Assembly: GCA_905207905.1 (NCBI GenBank)
Contig: CAJLNC010000049.1
Location: 1 to 21,103 of the forward strand
Direction: 5' to 3'
DNA: 21,103 nucleotides
Source of the DNA: an uncultured Lachnospiraceae bacterium
GTDB lineage: Bacteria > Bacillota_A > Clostridia > Lachnospirales > Lachnospiraceae
In this document: positions 5,451-12,390 of the stretch, piece after piece
How the letters are laid out: each line of letters starts with the position of its first letter
How positions within the stretch are numbered: position 1 is the stretch's first letter
Made by a program: the position numbers and the translations under genes
The notes under the pieces: model-generated
What the model saw: only the letters and a program-made list of their open reading frames with translations
Told to the model about the DNA's origin: nothing
Database searches by the model: none

Positions 5451-7025
5451 ATGATGCAGGAGAAGAAGGATCCGTTTTTGGAGCAGATGATTGACAGAAT
5501 GAGCGAACAGAAGATGATCGTCCCCGGGGATCTGGTGGTGGCTGGGATTTCCGGAGGAGCCGATTCGGTCTGCCTGCTGGCAATGCTGACAGAGAGTAGA
5601 GCCAGACTGGATTTTTCTCTGACGGCAGTCCATGTGGAACATGGAATCCGGGGCCAGGAGAGTCTGCGGGACGCTTCTTTTGTGGAAAATCTGTGTAGGG
5701 AATGGCAGGTCGACTGCAGAATCTGTTCTGTGGATGCAAAGGCCAGAGCCTGGGAGAAAAAAGAGAGTCTGGAAGAGGCGGCCAGGTATTTAAGATATGA
5801 AACGTTCCGACAGACAGGACGGGAGCTGGCTGCAAAGAGGGGGCTTAGCGCAGAACAGATCAAGATCGCAGTGGCTCACAACCAGAATGATCAGGCGGAG
5901 ACGGTTTTGATGAATCTGGCCAGAGGCAGCGGCCTGCGCGGCCTGTGCGGTATGCGGCCTGTGCGGGGACAAATCATCCGCCCCCTGCTGGATACCTCGA
6001 GAGAAGAGATTGAGCAGTGGCTTATGGAACAGAAGATTAAATACTGCACAGACCAGACCAACCGGGAGCTGGAGTATACCAGAAACCGGCTTCGGCTGGT
6101 GGCCTTTCCGTGGCTGACCAGCCAGGTGAATAAAGAGGCTGTTTCCCATATGGCAGCCAGCGCCAAGTGCCTGCAAAGGACTGAGGAATATATTCAGAAA
6201 CAGGCGGAAAATCTGTTTTTGCGCTGTATCCGGGGAACCGGAAAGAAGAAAGAAGCGTCTGGAGGGAGTCTTTGCAGAACGGAAGCAATGGGGGGGAGTG
6301 AGGGCCAGTTCCCGCAAAAGCCCGTGGGCCAGAGCCCAGATAGCCTGCAAACAAGGGAAGTGAGACTGTTTCTTCCGGAATTTTTGGCTGCAGAGGAGAT
6401 CTTACAAGAGTATGTGCTGCAGATGGCCATTGAGAAGGCCCAGGGCTTAGGGGGGCTGAAGGATTTTGGAACGGTACATCTTGAGGCTCTGAAGGAGCTG
6501 GCAAGAAAGCCTGCGGGAAGAAGGCTGGATCTGCCGGGCGGCCTTTTGGCGCTCAGGCAGTATGAGGAGCTGGTGCTTGGGCGGAAAGAAAAGAAATGCA
6601 AAAGGGAAGCGCGGGAGGAGCAGGAGGCTTCTGAGAGGACGGTGGAATTGCCTGAGAGCGGCGTCTATCACTGGAAGAACTGGAAAATTTTCCTCTCCTA
6701 CGAAGCGCATTTGGAAAATATCCAGGGATTTCCTGAAAAAAAGTATACGAAATGGCTGGCGTATGATACAATAAGCCATATTCTATGTGTAAGAACCAGA
6801 AGAACAGGGGACTATCTTATTATCAATGCCCAGGGAGGCAGAAAAAAGCTTAAGGACTATTTTATTGATGAGAAGATTCCCAGGGAGCAGCGGGATCAGA
6901 TTCTGCTGGTGGCTTCCGGTTCCCATATTTTGTGGGTGGTGGGATACCGCCTAAGCTGGGATGCCAGGGTTACAGAGGACACAGAGAAAATAGTAAAAAT
7001 ACAGATAGTGGAGGAAGAGCCATGA
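5451..7025 (+). CDS. tilS: tRNA(Ile)-lysidine synthase
   Basis: TilS attaches lysine to C34 of the CAU-anticodon tRNA-Ile using ATP, changing its decoding from AUG to AUA and its charging from Met to Ile; it is essential. The N-terminal PP-loop motif SGGADS is at residues 34-39, with HVEHGIRG and AVAHNQNDQAETVLMNLARG further on, all classic for TilS. A C-terminal TilS domain occurs near residues 450-520 (GDYLIIN, KKLKDYFIDEKIPREQRD). Start 5451 is preferred over the in-frame ATG at 5373, because AGGAG (5439-5443) sits seven bases before it and the longer N-terminus falls within the inverted-repeat element. The product is 524 residues, longer than many. A hydrophilic stretch rich in Gly, Ser and Gln at about 261-304 looks like a lineage insertion. 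Its stop overlaps the hpt ATG (ATGA), indicating coupled translation. Confidence 0.95.
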   Translation: MMQEKKDPFLEQMIDRMSEQKMIVPGDLVVAGISGGADSVCLLAMLTESRARLDFSLTAVHVEHGIRGQESLRDASFVENLCREWQVDCRICSVDAKARAWEKKESLEEAARYLRYETFRQTGRELAAKRGLSAEQIKIAVAHNQNDQAETVLMNLARGSGLRGLCGMRPVRGQIIRPLLDTSREEIEQWLMEQKIKYCTDQTNRELEYTRNRLRLVAFPWLTSQVNKEAVSHMAASAKCLQRTEEYIQKQAENLFLRCIRGTGKKKEASGGSLCRTEAMGGSEGQFPQKPVGQSPDSLQTREVRLFLPEFLAAEEILQEYVLQMAIEKAQGLGGLKDFGTVHLEALKELARKPAGRRLDLPGGLLALRQYEELVLGRKEKKCKREAREEQEASERTVELPESGVYHWKNWKIFLSYEAHLENIQGFPEKKYTKWLAYDTISHILCVRTRRTGDYLIINAQGGRKKLKDYFIDEKIPREQRDQILLVASGSHILWVVGYRLSWDARVTEDTEKIVKIQIVEEEP

Positions 7026-7549
7026 AAGAGAATATCCGGGTAATGATTTCAGAACAGGAAGTGGAGACGAGGATCGCAGCTTTGGGAAAGCAGATCAGTG
7101 AAGATTATAAGGGGCGTTCCGTTCATTTGGTGTGCATCTTAAAGGGCAGTGTGTTTTTCACCTGTGAATTGGCAAAGAGAATCACAGTTCCAGTGACCAT
7201 GGATTTTATGTCTGTGAGCAGTTATGGGGACGATACCAAATCCAGCGGAGTGGTGCGTCTGGTGAAGGATCTGGATGAGCCGCTGGAGGGAAAAGATGTG
7301 CTGGTGATCGAAGATATCATTGATTCCGGCCGCACTTTAAGCTATCTTTTGGAAAATCTGGGAAGCAGAAAGCCTGCCAGCCTGCGGCTGTGTACCCTGT
7401 TGGATAAGCCGGATCGAAGAGTGAAAGATGTGAAGGTGGATTATACCGGATTTGAGATCCCGGATGAATTTGTAGTGGGTTATGGACTGGACTATGCTCA
7501 GAAGTATCGGAACCTGCCCTATATCGGCGTGGTGTCTTTTGAGGAATAA
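7022..7549 (+). CDS. hpt: Hypoxanthine-guanine phosphoribosyltransferase
   Basis: This enzyme salvages hypoxanthine and guanine by transferring phosphoribose from PRPP, giving IMP and GMP. The PRPP-binding signature VLVIEDIIDSGRTL is clear, with E97, D98 and DSGRT at 101-105. The segment LVCILKGSVFF near residues 40-50 is the usual PPi loop, and the C-terminal FVVGYGLDYAQKYRNLPYIG is diagnostic of bacterial Hpt. The start at 7022 overlaps the tilS stop (ATGA) and has GGAGG at 7010-7014, giving 175 residues, the normal family length; an upstream in-frame ATG at 6932 would add an unlikely tail encoded inside tilS. The tilS-hpt-ftsH order is conserved in Firmicutes. Confidence 0.96.
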   Translation: MKENIRVMISEQEVETRIAALGKQISEDYKGRSVHLVCILKGSVFFTCELAKRITVPVTMDFMSVSSYGDDTKSSGVVRLVKDLDEPLEGKDVLVIEDIIDSGRTLSYLLENLGSRKPASLRLCTLLDKPDRRVKDVKVDYTGFEIPDEFVVGYGLDYAQKYRNLPYIGVVSFEE

Positions 7550-7577
7550 TGACGAGACGGAAGGAGTTAACAGAAAA

Positions 7578-9386
7578 TTGAACAAAAATACAAGAGGCTT
7601 TGGTTTTTATCTTTTGGCGGGTCTGATGTTTGTAATGCTGGTGTTCAGCCTGAAAAACAGCTTTATGAACCGATCGGACATTACCTACAAAGAATTTCAG
7701 AAGATGCTGGAAGAAAACCAGGTGGCCAGCGTAGAGGTGATTCAGAACCAGGAGGCTCCTACGGGCTCTTTGCAGGTTTTGGAAACGGACGGCTCTATGA
7801 GCATGGTGATTGTTTCCGATGTGATTGCAGCGCAGGAGATGCTGGAGAACTATGAGGTTCCTGTGATGGTGCGGGATGTGGAGAAAGACAGTATTTTTCT
7901 TACCACGATCCTTCCGATCCTTCTGATGGGAGCGCTGCTGATGTTTTTCTTTGCCATGATGAATCGGCAGGGGGGCGGAAACAGCCGGATGATGAATTTC
8001 GGAAAGAGCCGGGCGCGGATGATTACACCGGATTCCAAGCGGGTACTGTTTAAAGATGTGGCAGGACTCCAGGAGGAGAAAGAAGATCTTCAGGAGCTGG
8101 TAGAATTTTTGAAGGAGCCGGATAAGTTTTTGAAGGTGGGAGCCAGGATCCCGAAAGGTGTGATTTTGGTAGGCCCTCCCGGAACCGGTAAAACTTTGCT
8201 GGCAAAGGCTGTGGCAGGGGAGGCGGGCGTTCCGTTTTTCAGCATTTCCGGTTCGGACTTTGTGGAAATGTTTGTGGGCGTGGGGGCGTCCCGGGTTCGG
8301 GATCTTTTTGAAGATGCCAAACGGCATCAGCCCTGCATTATTTTTATTGATGAGATTGATGCGGTAGCCAGACGGAGAGGCACCGGCATGGGCGGAGGCC
8401 ATGATGAGCGGGAGCAGACGCTGAATCAGCTTCTGGTGGAAATGGATGGATTTGGAGTAAACCAGGGAATTATCGTTATGGCGGCCACCAACCGGGTGGA
8501 TATTCTGGATCCTGCTATTTTACGTCCCGGCCGTTTTGACCGCCAGGTGGCAGTGGGGCGCCCGGACATCAAGGGACGGGAAGAGATTCTGAAGGTTCAT
8601 GCCAATGGGAAGCCGCTGGGAGATGATGTGAATTTAAGCGAGACGGCCAGAACCACGGCAGGGTTTACCGGGGCAGATCTGGAGAATTTGATGAACGAAG
8701 CGGCCATTATGGCAGCCAAACAGCAGAGGGGTTACATTACCCAGGCGGATATTGAGAAAGCCTTTGTGAAAGTAGGCATTGGTGCAGAGAAGCACAGCAG
8801 AGTGATCTCTGAGAAGGAGAAGCGTATCACTGCTTACCATGAGGCGGGCCACGCCATTTTGTTCCACTTGCTGCCCAGCGTTGGACCGGTACACACCATT
8901 TCCATCATTCCCACAGGCCGGGGAGCAGCAGGCTACACCATGCCTCTGCCGGAGCGGGATGAGATGTTCAACACCAAAAACCAGATGTTTGAAAATATTG
9001 TGGTGAGCCTTGGAGGCCGGGTGGCAGAGGAACTGGAGATCGGTGATGTGACCACAGGTGCTTCCCAGGATATTAAGCAGGCCACAGGTTTGGCAAGAGC
9101 TATGGTGACTAAATTCGGTATGTCTAAGAAACTGGGCCTGATCAATTACGAGCAGGATGGAGACGAGGTCTTTATCGGCAGGGATCTGGCTCATACAAGG
9201 GCCTACGGAGAGCAGGTGGCAGGTATGATTGATGAGGAGGTAAAACGAATCATCGATGAAGCCTATCAGAAAGCCACAGAGCTGATCCAGGCCAATGAGA
9301 CGGTACTCCACAGATGTGCAGAATTGCTGATCCAAAAGGAGAAGATCAGCAGAGAGGAATTTGAAGCATTATTTACAGCGGTTTAG
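7578..9386 (+). CDS. ftsH: ATP-dependent zinc metalloprotease FtsH, TTG start
   Basis: FtsH is a membrane-anchored hexameric AAA+ protease that extracts and degrades misfolded or regulatory membrane and cytosolic proteins; in Bacillus it also influences sporulation. Two transmembrane helices (about residues 9-28 and 107-128) flank a small external domain. The AAA core has Walker A GPPGTGKT (199-206), pore loop FVGVGASRV, Walker B FIDEID (256-261) and the second region of homology ending RPGRFDRQ. The protease part has HEAGH (421-425) and the third zinc ligand D498 in GASQDI. I place the start at TTG 7578, with GGAAGGAG at 7559-7566 (11-base spacing), because upstream in-frame sequence lies inside hpt and the family begins near [10 protein letters not shown]. 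The product is 602 residues, normal for the family. Confidence 0.96.
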   Translation: MNKNTRGFGFYLLAGLMFVMLVFSLKNSFMNRSDITYKEFQKMLEENQVASVEVIQNQEAPTGSLQVLETDGSMSMVIVSDVIAAQEMLENYEVPVMVRDVEKDSIFLTTILPILLMGALLMFFFAMMNRQGGGNSRMMNFGKSRARMITPDSKRVLFKDVAGLQEEKEDLQELVEFLKEPDKFLKVGARIPKGVILVGPPGTGKTLLAKAVAGEAGVPFFSISGSDFVEMFVGVGASRVRDLFEDAKRHQPCIIFIDEIDAVARRRGTGMGGGHDEREQTLNQLLVEMDGFGVNQGIIVMAATNRVDILDPAILRPGRFDRQVAVGRPDIKGREEILKVHANGKPLGDDVNLSETARTTAGFTGADLENLMNEAAIMAAKQQRGYITQADIEKAFVKVGIGAEKHSRVISEKEKRITAYHEAGHAILFHLLPSVGPVHTISIIPTGRGAAGYTMPLPERDEMFNTKNQMFENIVVSLGGRVAEELEIGDVTTGASQDIKQATGLARAMVTKFGMSKKLGLINYEQDGDEVFIGRDLAHTRAYGEQVAGMIDEEVKRIIDEAYQKATELIQANETVLHRCAELLIQKEKISREEFEALFTAV

Positions 9387-9479
9387 TAAAAACCACCAAA
9401 AGACTATTGGTAGTAATATACAAAAACAAACATGAAATTTTGTGAGGTTTGTGCAGACTTATTTGAGAACTTATGCTAT

Positions 9480-9485
9480 TATAAT
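9480..9485 (+). promoter_or_regulatory. Consensus -10 TATAAT of a possible short transcript
   Basis: TATAAT at 9480-9485 is a perfect -10, but the -35 position (9457-9462, ACTTAT) is poor. A start near 9492 would give a transcript of about 90 bases ending at the terminator at 9551-9583, without an ORF. This may be an activator-dependent promoter, or the match may be chance in AT-rich DNA. Confidence 0.3.
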
Positions 9486-9550
9486 ACCTGTAAAACCCCC
9501 CAATACATTATATAGTTTTTGCTACACCCCATAAGAGAAATACCTTCTCC

Positions 9551-9583
9551 AAAAAAAGACAGCGTTCGTGGCTGTCTTTTTTT
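9551..9583. terminator. Strong bidirectional intrinsic terminator
   Basis: AAAAAAAGACAGC (9551-9563) pairs perfectly with GCTGTCTTTTTTT (9571-9583) around GTTCGTG: 13 bp including A/T tracts that give a T-run on each strand. It most simply ends the spoIIE-tilS-hpt-ftsH transcript, 165 bases past the ftsH stop codon. Confidence 0.93.
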
Positions 9584-9654
9584 AGTTGTGCAACATCCCC
9601 CGCAGGATCGCATTGCGGCCAAGGGATGACCTGTCAGAGATTTCGATATCATCC

Positions 9655-9683
9655 TTGTGGAAAGACTCTGCATAGTATAAAAT
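9655..9683 (+). promoter_or_regulatory. Possible promoter of the GH13 gene
   Basis: TTGTGG (9655-9660) and TAAAAT (9678-9683, within TATAAAAT) are 17 bases apart, giving four of six and five of six matches to sigma-A elements. The predicted start near 9690 leaves a leader of about 155 bases containing the hairpin at 9704-9724. Confidence 0.4.
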
Positions 9684-9703
9684 AGAGATAGACATCAGGA
9701 GCC

Positions 9704-9731
9704 AGCCGCCGGTATGCAGCGGCTTTGTTTT
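9704..9731 (+). terminator. Terminator-like hairpin in the presumed leader of the GH13 gene
   Basis: AGCCGC (9704-9709) pairs with GCGGCT (9719-9724) around a 9-base loop and is followed by TTGTTTT. If the promoter at 9655-9683 is real, this lies only about 15-40 bases into the transcript and could attenuate it. CGCCGG (9707-9712) can alternatively pair with CCGGCG (9743-9748). Confidence 0.45.
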
Positions 9732-9845
9732 GAGGGGACGGTCCGGCGTGGAGGGACTGCGGACAGAAAAAGGATCCAGGCTCAAGGTTAGAAACAGAAT
9801 CAAAGATCACGCGGCAATAAAAGTGTCCAGAGAAGGAGAGTTTGA

Positions 9846-11975
9846 ATGAATTTTAATAAGAGCTATGAGCATTCTCTGAAAGCAGCAAAATATATTCTGC
9901 AGATGCGCCCGATTTTTAATGCGGACGCTCTGTTTTGTGATGAAACGGAAAATTATGTAAGCCCCATGGAGCCAAAACCGGAAGATCTGGTGACCATCCG
10001 TTTTCGGACAGCCAAGGATAATGTGGATGAGGTATACTTGATCAGCGGCCCCATTAAGGAGCATCTGAAGCTGGAGCGCTCTACAGAAGAATTTGATTAT
10101 TATTCCATTAAGATTAAGGTGAACGAGGCGCCGTTTCAGTACTTTTTTGAGATCAAAAGCGGAAAGGCCCATTGTTTCTATAATAAGCTGGGTATGACCA
10201 AGGATCTGAGCAACAGCCATTCTTTCTGTATCCAGCCGGGTTTTTCAACTCCGGCCTGGGCCAAGGGCGCTGTGATGTACCAGATTTATGTGGATCGTTT
10301 CTGCAATGGAGATCCGGACAATGACGTTCTGGAGAATGAGTATGTTTATATTGGAACCGGCACCCACCGGGTGACAGACTGGGGACAGCGGCCGGCGCCT
10401 ATGGATGTGCGGCAGTTTTACGGAGGGGATCTGGAGGGCGTGAGAAAAAAACTGGACTACCTTCAGGAGCTAGGCGTGGAGGTGATCTATTTCAATCCTC
10501 TGTTTGTATCCCCCTCCAATCATAAATACGATATTCAGGATTACGATTATATTGATCCCCATATCGGAAAAATCGTGATGGATGAGGGAGAGACCCTTCC
10601 TCACTGGGTGAAAGAAAATGTACAGGCCAGCCGCTATATCAACCGGGTTACCAGAAAGGAAAACTTAAATGCCAGCAATCAGCTTTTTATTACTCTGGTG
10701 GAGGAGATTCACAGCCGGGGAATGAAGGTGATTCTGGACGGTGTTTTTAACCACTGCGGTTCTTTTAACAAGTGGATGGACCGGGAACGGATCTATGAGC
10801 ATCAGCCTGGCTATGAGAAGGGAGCGTATGTGTCAGGGGACAGCCCCTATCGCACCTTTTTTCATTTTAACAATGAGCATGAATGGCCCTACAATCCTTT
10901 TTATGTGGGCTGGTGGGGACACGACACACTGCCGAAATTAAATTATGAAAATTCTCCCAAACTGGTAGAATATATCATGGAGATCGCCAGGAAATGGGTT
11001 TCTCCGCCCTACAACGCAGACGGCTGGAGATTAGATGTGGCGGCGGATCTGGGACTGAGCCAGGAGTACAACCACAAATTCTGGAAAGAATTTAGAAAGA
11101 CAGTGAAAGAAGCCAATCCGGAGGCTCTGATTCTGGCAGAGCATTACGGGGATCCTGCCTCCTGGCTAAGAGGTGATGAGTGGGATACCGTAATGAACTA
11201 TGATGCGTTCATGGAGCCTCTCACTTGGTTTTTTACCGGCATGGAGAAACACAGCGACAGCTATCAGGAGCATCTTCTGGGAAATGCAGACTGTTTCCGG
11301 GACGCTATGCGCTACCATATGGCCAGTTTTATGGCGCCCTCTTTGCAGGTGGCCATGAATGAATTGTCCAACCATGATCACTCCAGATTTTTGACCAGAA
11401 CGAATCATAAGGTGGGGAGGATGCAGAACTTTGATTACGATGCAGCCAGCGACGGGGTAGATCCGGCGGTGATGCGGGAGGCAGTGGTGATGCAGATGAC
11501 CTGGCCGGGAGCCCCCACCATCTATTATGGGGATGAGGCGGGCGTCTGCGGTTTTACAGATCCGGATAACCGGAGAACTTATCCCTGGGGAGGAGAAAAT
11601 CAGGAGCTTCTTGCATTTCACCGGGATGTGATCCGGCTTCATAAGGAGCATCCGGTGTTTGCATTTGGTTCCCTGAAATTTCTGGCCTGCGATTACAACT
11701 GTCTGGCCTATGGCAGGTTTGACCGCAGAGAGCAGATTGTGGTGGTGTTTAATAATAACCGGGAGGAACGGAAACTGACGGTGGCAGTATGGCCTGCGGA
11801 GGTGCCTATGGAGGCGGCTATGACCAGGATTTTCTTAAGCGATGCCTCCGGCTTTACCAGAGACCAGGAGATTTATCCGGTGATCCGGGGAGAAGTATAT
11901 TTGAATATGCCCCCCACCTCTGCGGTGGTGCTGCGGGCAGAGAAGGCTGGGCTGGAGCCGGCCAGGGAAAGTTAG
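9846..11975 (+). CDS. Cytoplasmic GH13 alpha-glucan hydrolase (neopullulanase / cyclomaltodextrinase-like)
   Basis: This family hydrolyses alpha-1,4 (and some alpha-1,6) bonds of maltodextrins, cyclodextrins or pullulan. The N-terminal 130 residues form a beta-rich domain resembling CBM34 (VTIRFRTAKDNVDEVYLISG), as in neopullulanases. The TIM barrel starts at WAKGAVMYQIYVDRF. The four GH13 regions are intact: DGVFNH (298-303); GWRLD with nucleophile D397; ILAEHYGD with acid/base E432; and LSNHD with D511. YYGDEAGVCG follows. A C-terminal beta domain begins near residue 600. There is no signal peptide, so it probably acts on imported oligosaccharides. AAGGAG (9833-9838) precedes the ATG. It stands alone between terminators, with no transporter or regulator beside it, so it is unrelated to the housekeeping genes around it. 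Exact substrate cannot be assigned. Confidence 0.92.
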   Translation: MNFNKSYEHSLKAAKYILQMRPIFNADALFCDETENYVSPMEPKPEDLVTIRFRTAKDNVDEVYLISGPIKEHLKLERSTEEFDYYSIKIKVNEAPFQYFFEIKSGKAHCFYNKLGMTKDLSNSHSFCIQPGFSTPAWAKGAVMYQIYVDRFCNGDPDNDVLENEYVYIGTGTHRVTDWGQRPAPMDVRQFYGGDLEGVRKKLDYLQELGVEVIYFNPLFVSPSNHKYDIQDYDYIDPHIGKIVMDEGETLPHWVKENVQASRYINRVTRKENLNASNQLFITLVEEIHSRGMKVILDGVFNHCGSFNKWMDRERIYEHQPGYEKGAYVSGDSPYRTFFHFNNEHEWPYNPFYVGWWGHDTLPKLNYENSPKLVEYIMEIARKWVSPPYNADGWRLDVAADLGLSQEYNHKFWKEFRKTVKEANPEALILAEHYGDPASWLRGDEWDTVMNYDAFMEPLTWFFTGMEKHSDSYQEHLLGNADCFRDAMRYHMASFMAPSLQVAMNELSNHDHSRFLTRTNHKVGRMQNFDYDAASDGVDPAVMREAVVMQMTWPGAPTIYYGDEAGVCGFTDPDNRRTYPWGGENQELLAFHRDVIRLHKEHPVFAFGSLKFLACDYNCLAYGRFDRREQIVVVFNNNREERKLTVAVWPAEVPMEAAMTRIFLSDASGFTRDQEIYPVIRGEVYLNMPPTSAVVLRAEKAGLEPARES

Positions 11976-12189
11976 AACGAACTTTTTGGTTTTCCAGACT
12001 CAAAGACCTCAGTTATACAGATTTGCCGGACTTTCAAGGCGGACGATAGAAGCGCATTGGATATACGTCGATGGAGTTCAACACAGAAAACCTAGCAAAT
12101 CTCATGGCTTGAGGCGTGTTGCCCTATGTATATGGATGCCAGGATGTCTGCAGATTTTTTCAGGAAAACTTAAGAATTAAATAAGTAAG

Positions 12190-12261
12190 AACAGGAGGAC
12201 TTTGGCTTCATTTCTGTGCTATGCTAAAAGACAGAAAATGAAAAAAGTTCTCCTGTTTTTT
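12190..12261 (+). terminator. Long terminator hairpin upstream of the L,D-transpeptidase gene
   Basis: AACAGGAGGACTTT (12190-12203) pairs with AAAGTTCTCCTGTT (12244-12257), 14 bp with one G-U, followed by a T-run to 12261. Inside, TTCAT and TTCTGT (about 12207-12217) pair with ACAGAAA and ATGAA (about 12230-12242) with one bulge, making an unusually long two-part stem. Confidence 0.88.
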
Positions 12262-12295
12262 ATGGATCAAATATGGAAAAAGGAGGAGAAACTTC

Positions 12296-12301
12296 TATAA
12301 T
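12296..12301 (+). promoter_or_regulatory. Perfect -10 TATAAT upstream of the L,D-transpeptidase gene
   Basis: TATAAT lies 89 bases before the ATG, just after the terminator. No acceptable -35 is seen 16-18 bases upstream (ATGGAA at 12273-12278). The position is sensible for this gene's promoter, but it may need an activator or another sigma factor. Confidence 0.4.
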
Positions 12302-12390
12302 TAGGGCAGGCTCTGTGTTTCCGTTTTGGAAGTAAAGCGGGAAACGGTATCTGGCTGCAGAGGAAAATAAAGGAGACCGGGGGGACGGGT

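Larger units (their letters stand above)
9387..9845. other. 459-base intergenic region between ftsH and the GH13 gene
   Basis: No convincing + strand gene. It contains an isolated TATAAT (9480-9485), a strong bidirectional terminator (9551-9583), a 17-base sequence shared with position 2066, an inverted repeat GGATGA/TCATCC (9624-9629 and 9649-9654), a possible promoter (9655-9683), and a hairpin with a T-run (9704-9731). A 73-codon minus-strand ORF ends exactly at the terminator and is discussed as a candidate only. Confidence 0.6.
11976..12390. other. 415-base gene-free region between the GH13 gene and the L,D-transpeptidase
   Basis: A weak hairpin AAAGTT/AACTTT (11968-11973 and 11980-11985) followed by TT overlaps the GH13 stop codon and may be a poor terminator. 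From about 11990 to 12185 I see nothing interpretable; a 64-codon open frame there (11986-12180) has no ribosome binding site or recognisable protein character. A long terminator (12190-12261), an isolated TATAAT (12296-12301) and a small leader stem GTTTCC/GGAAAC (12317-12322 and 12340-12345) complete the region. Confidence 0.6.

Noticed and set aside
6932..7021. Longer hpt N-terminus from ATG 6932
   Set aside because: It lies inside tilS out of frame; the ATG at 7022 has GGAGG and gives the normal family length.
9404..9420. Weak stem ACCAA/TTGGT just after the ftsH stop codon as a terminator
   Set aside because: Only five base pairs and no T-run; the strong terminator at 9551-9583 is a better end point.
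11986..12180. 64-codon + strand open frame after the GH13 gene
   Set aside because: No ribosome binding site, no protein-like character and no recognised similarity.
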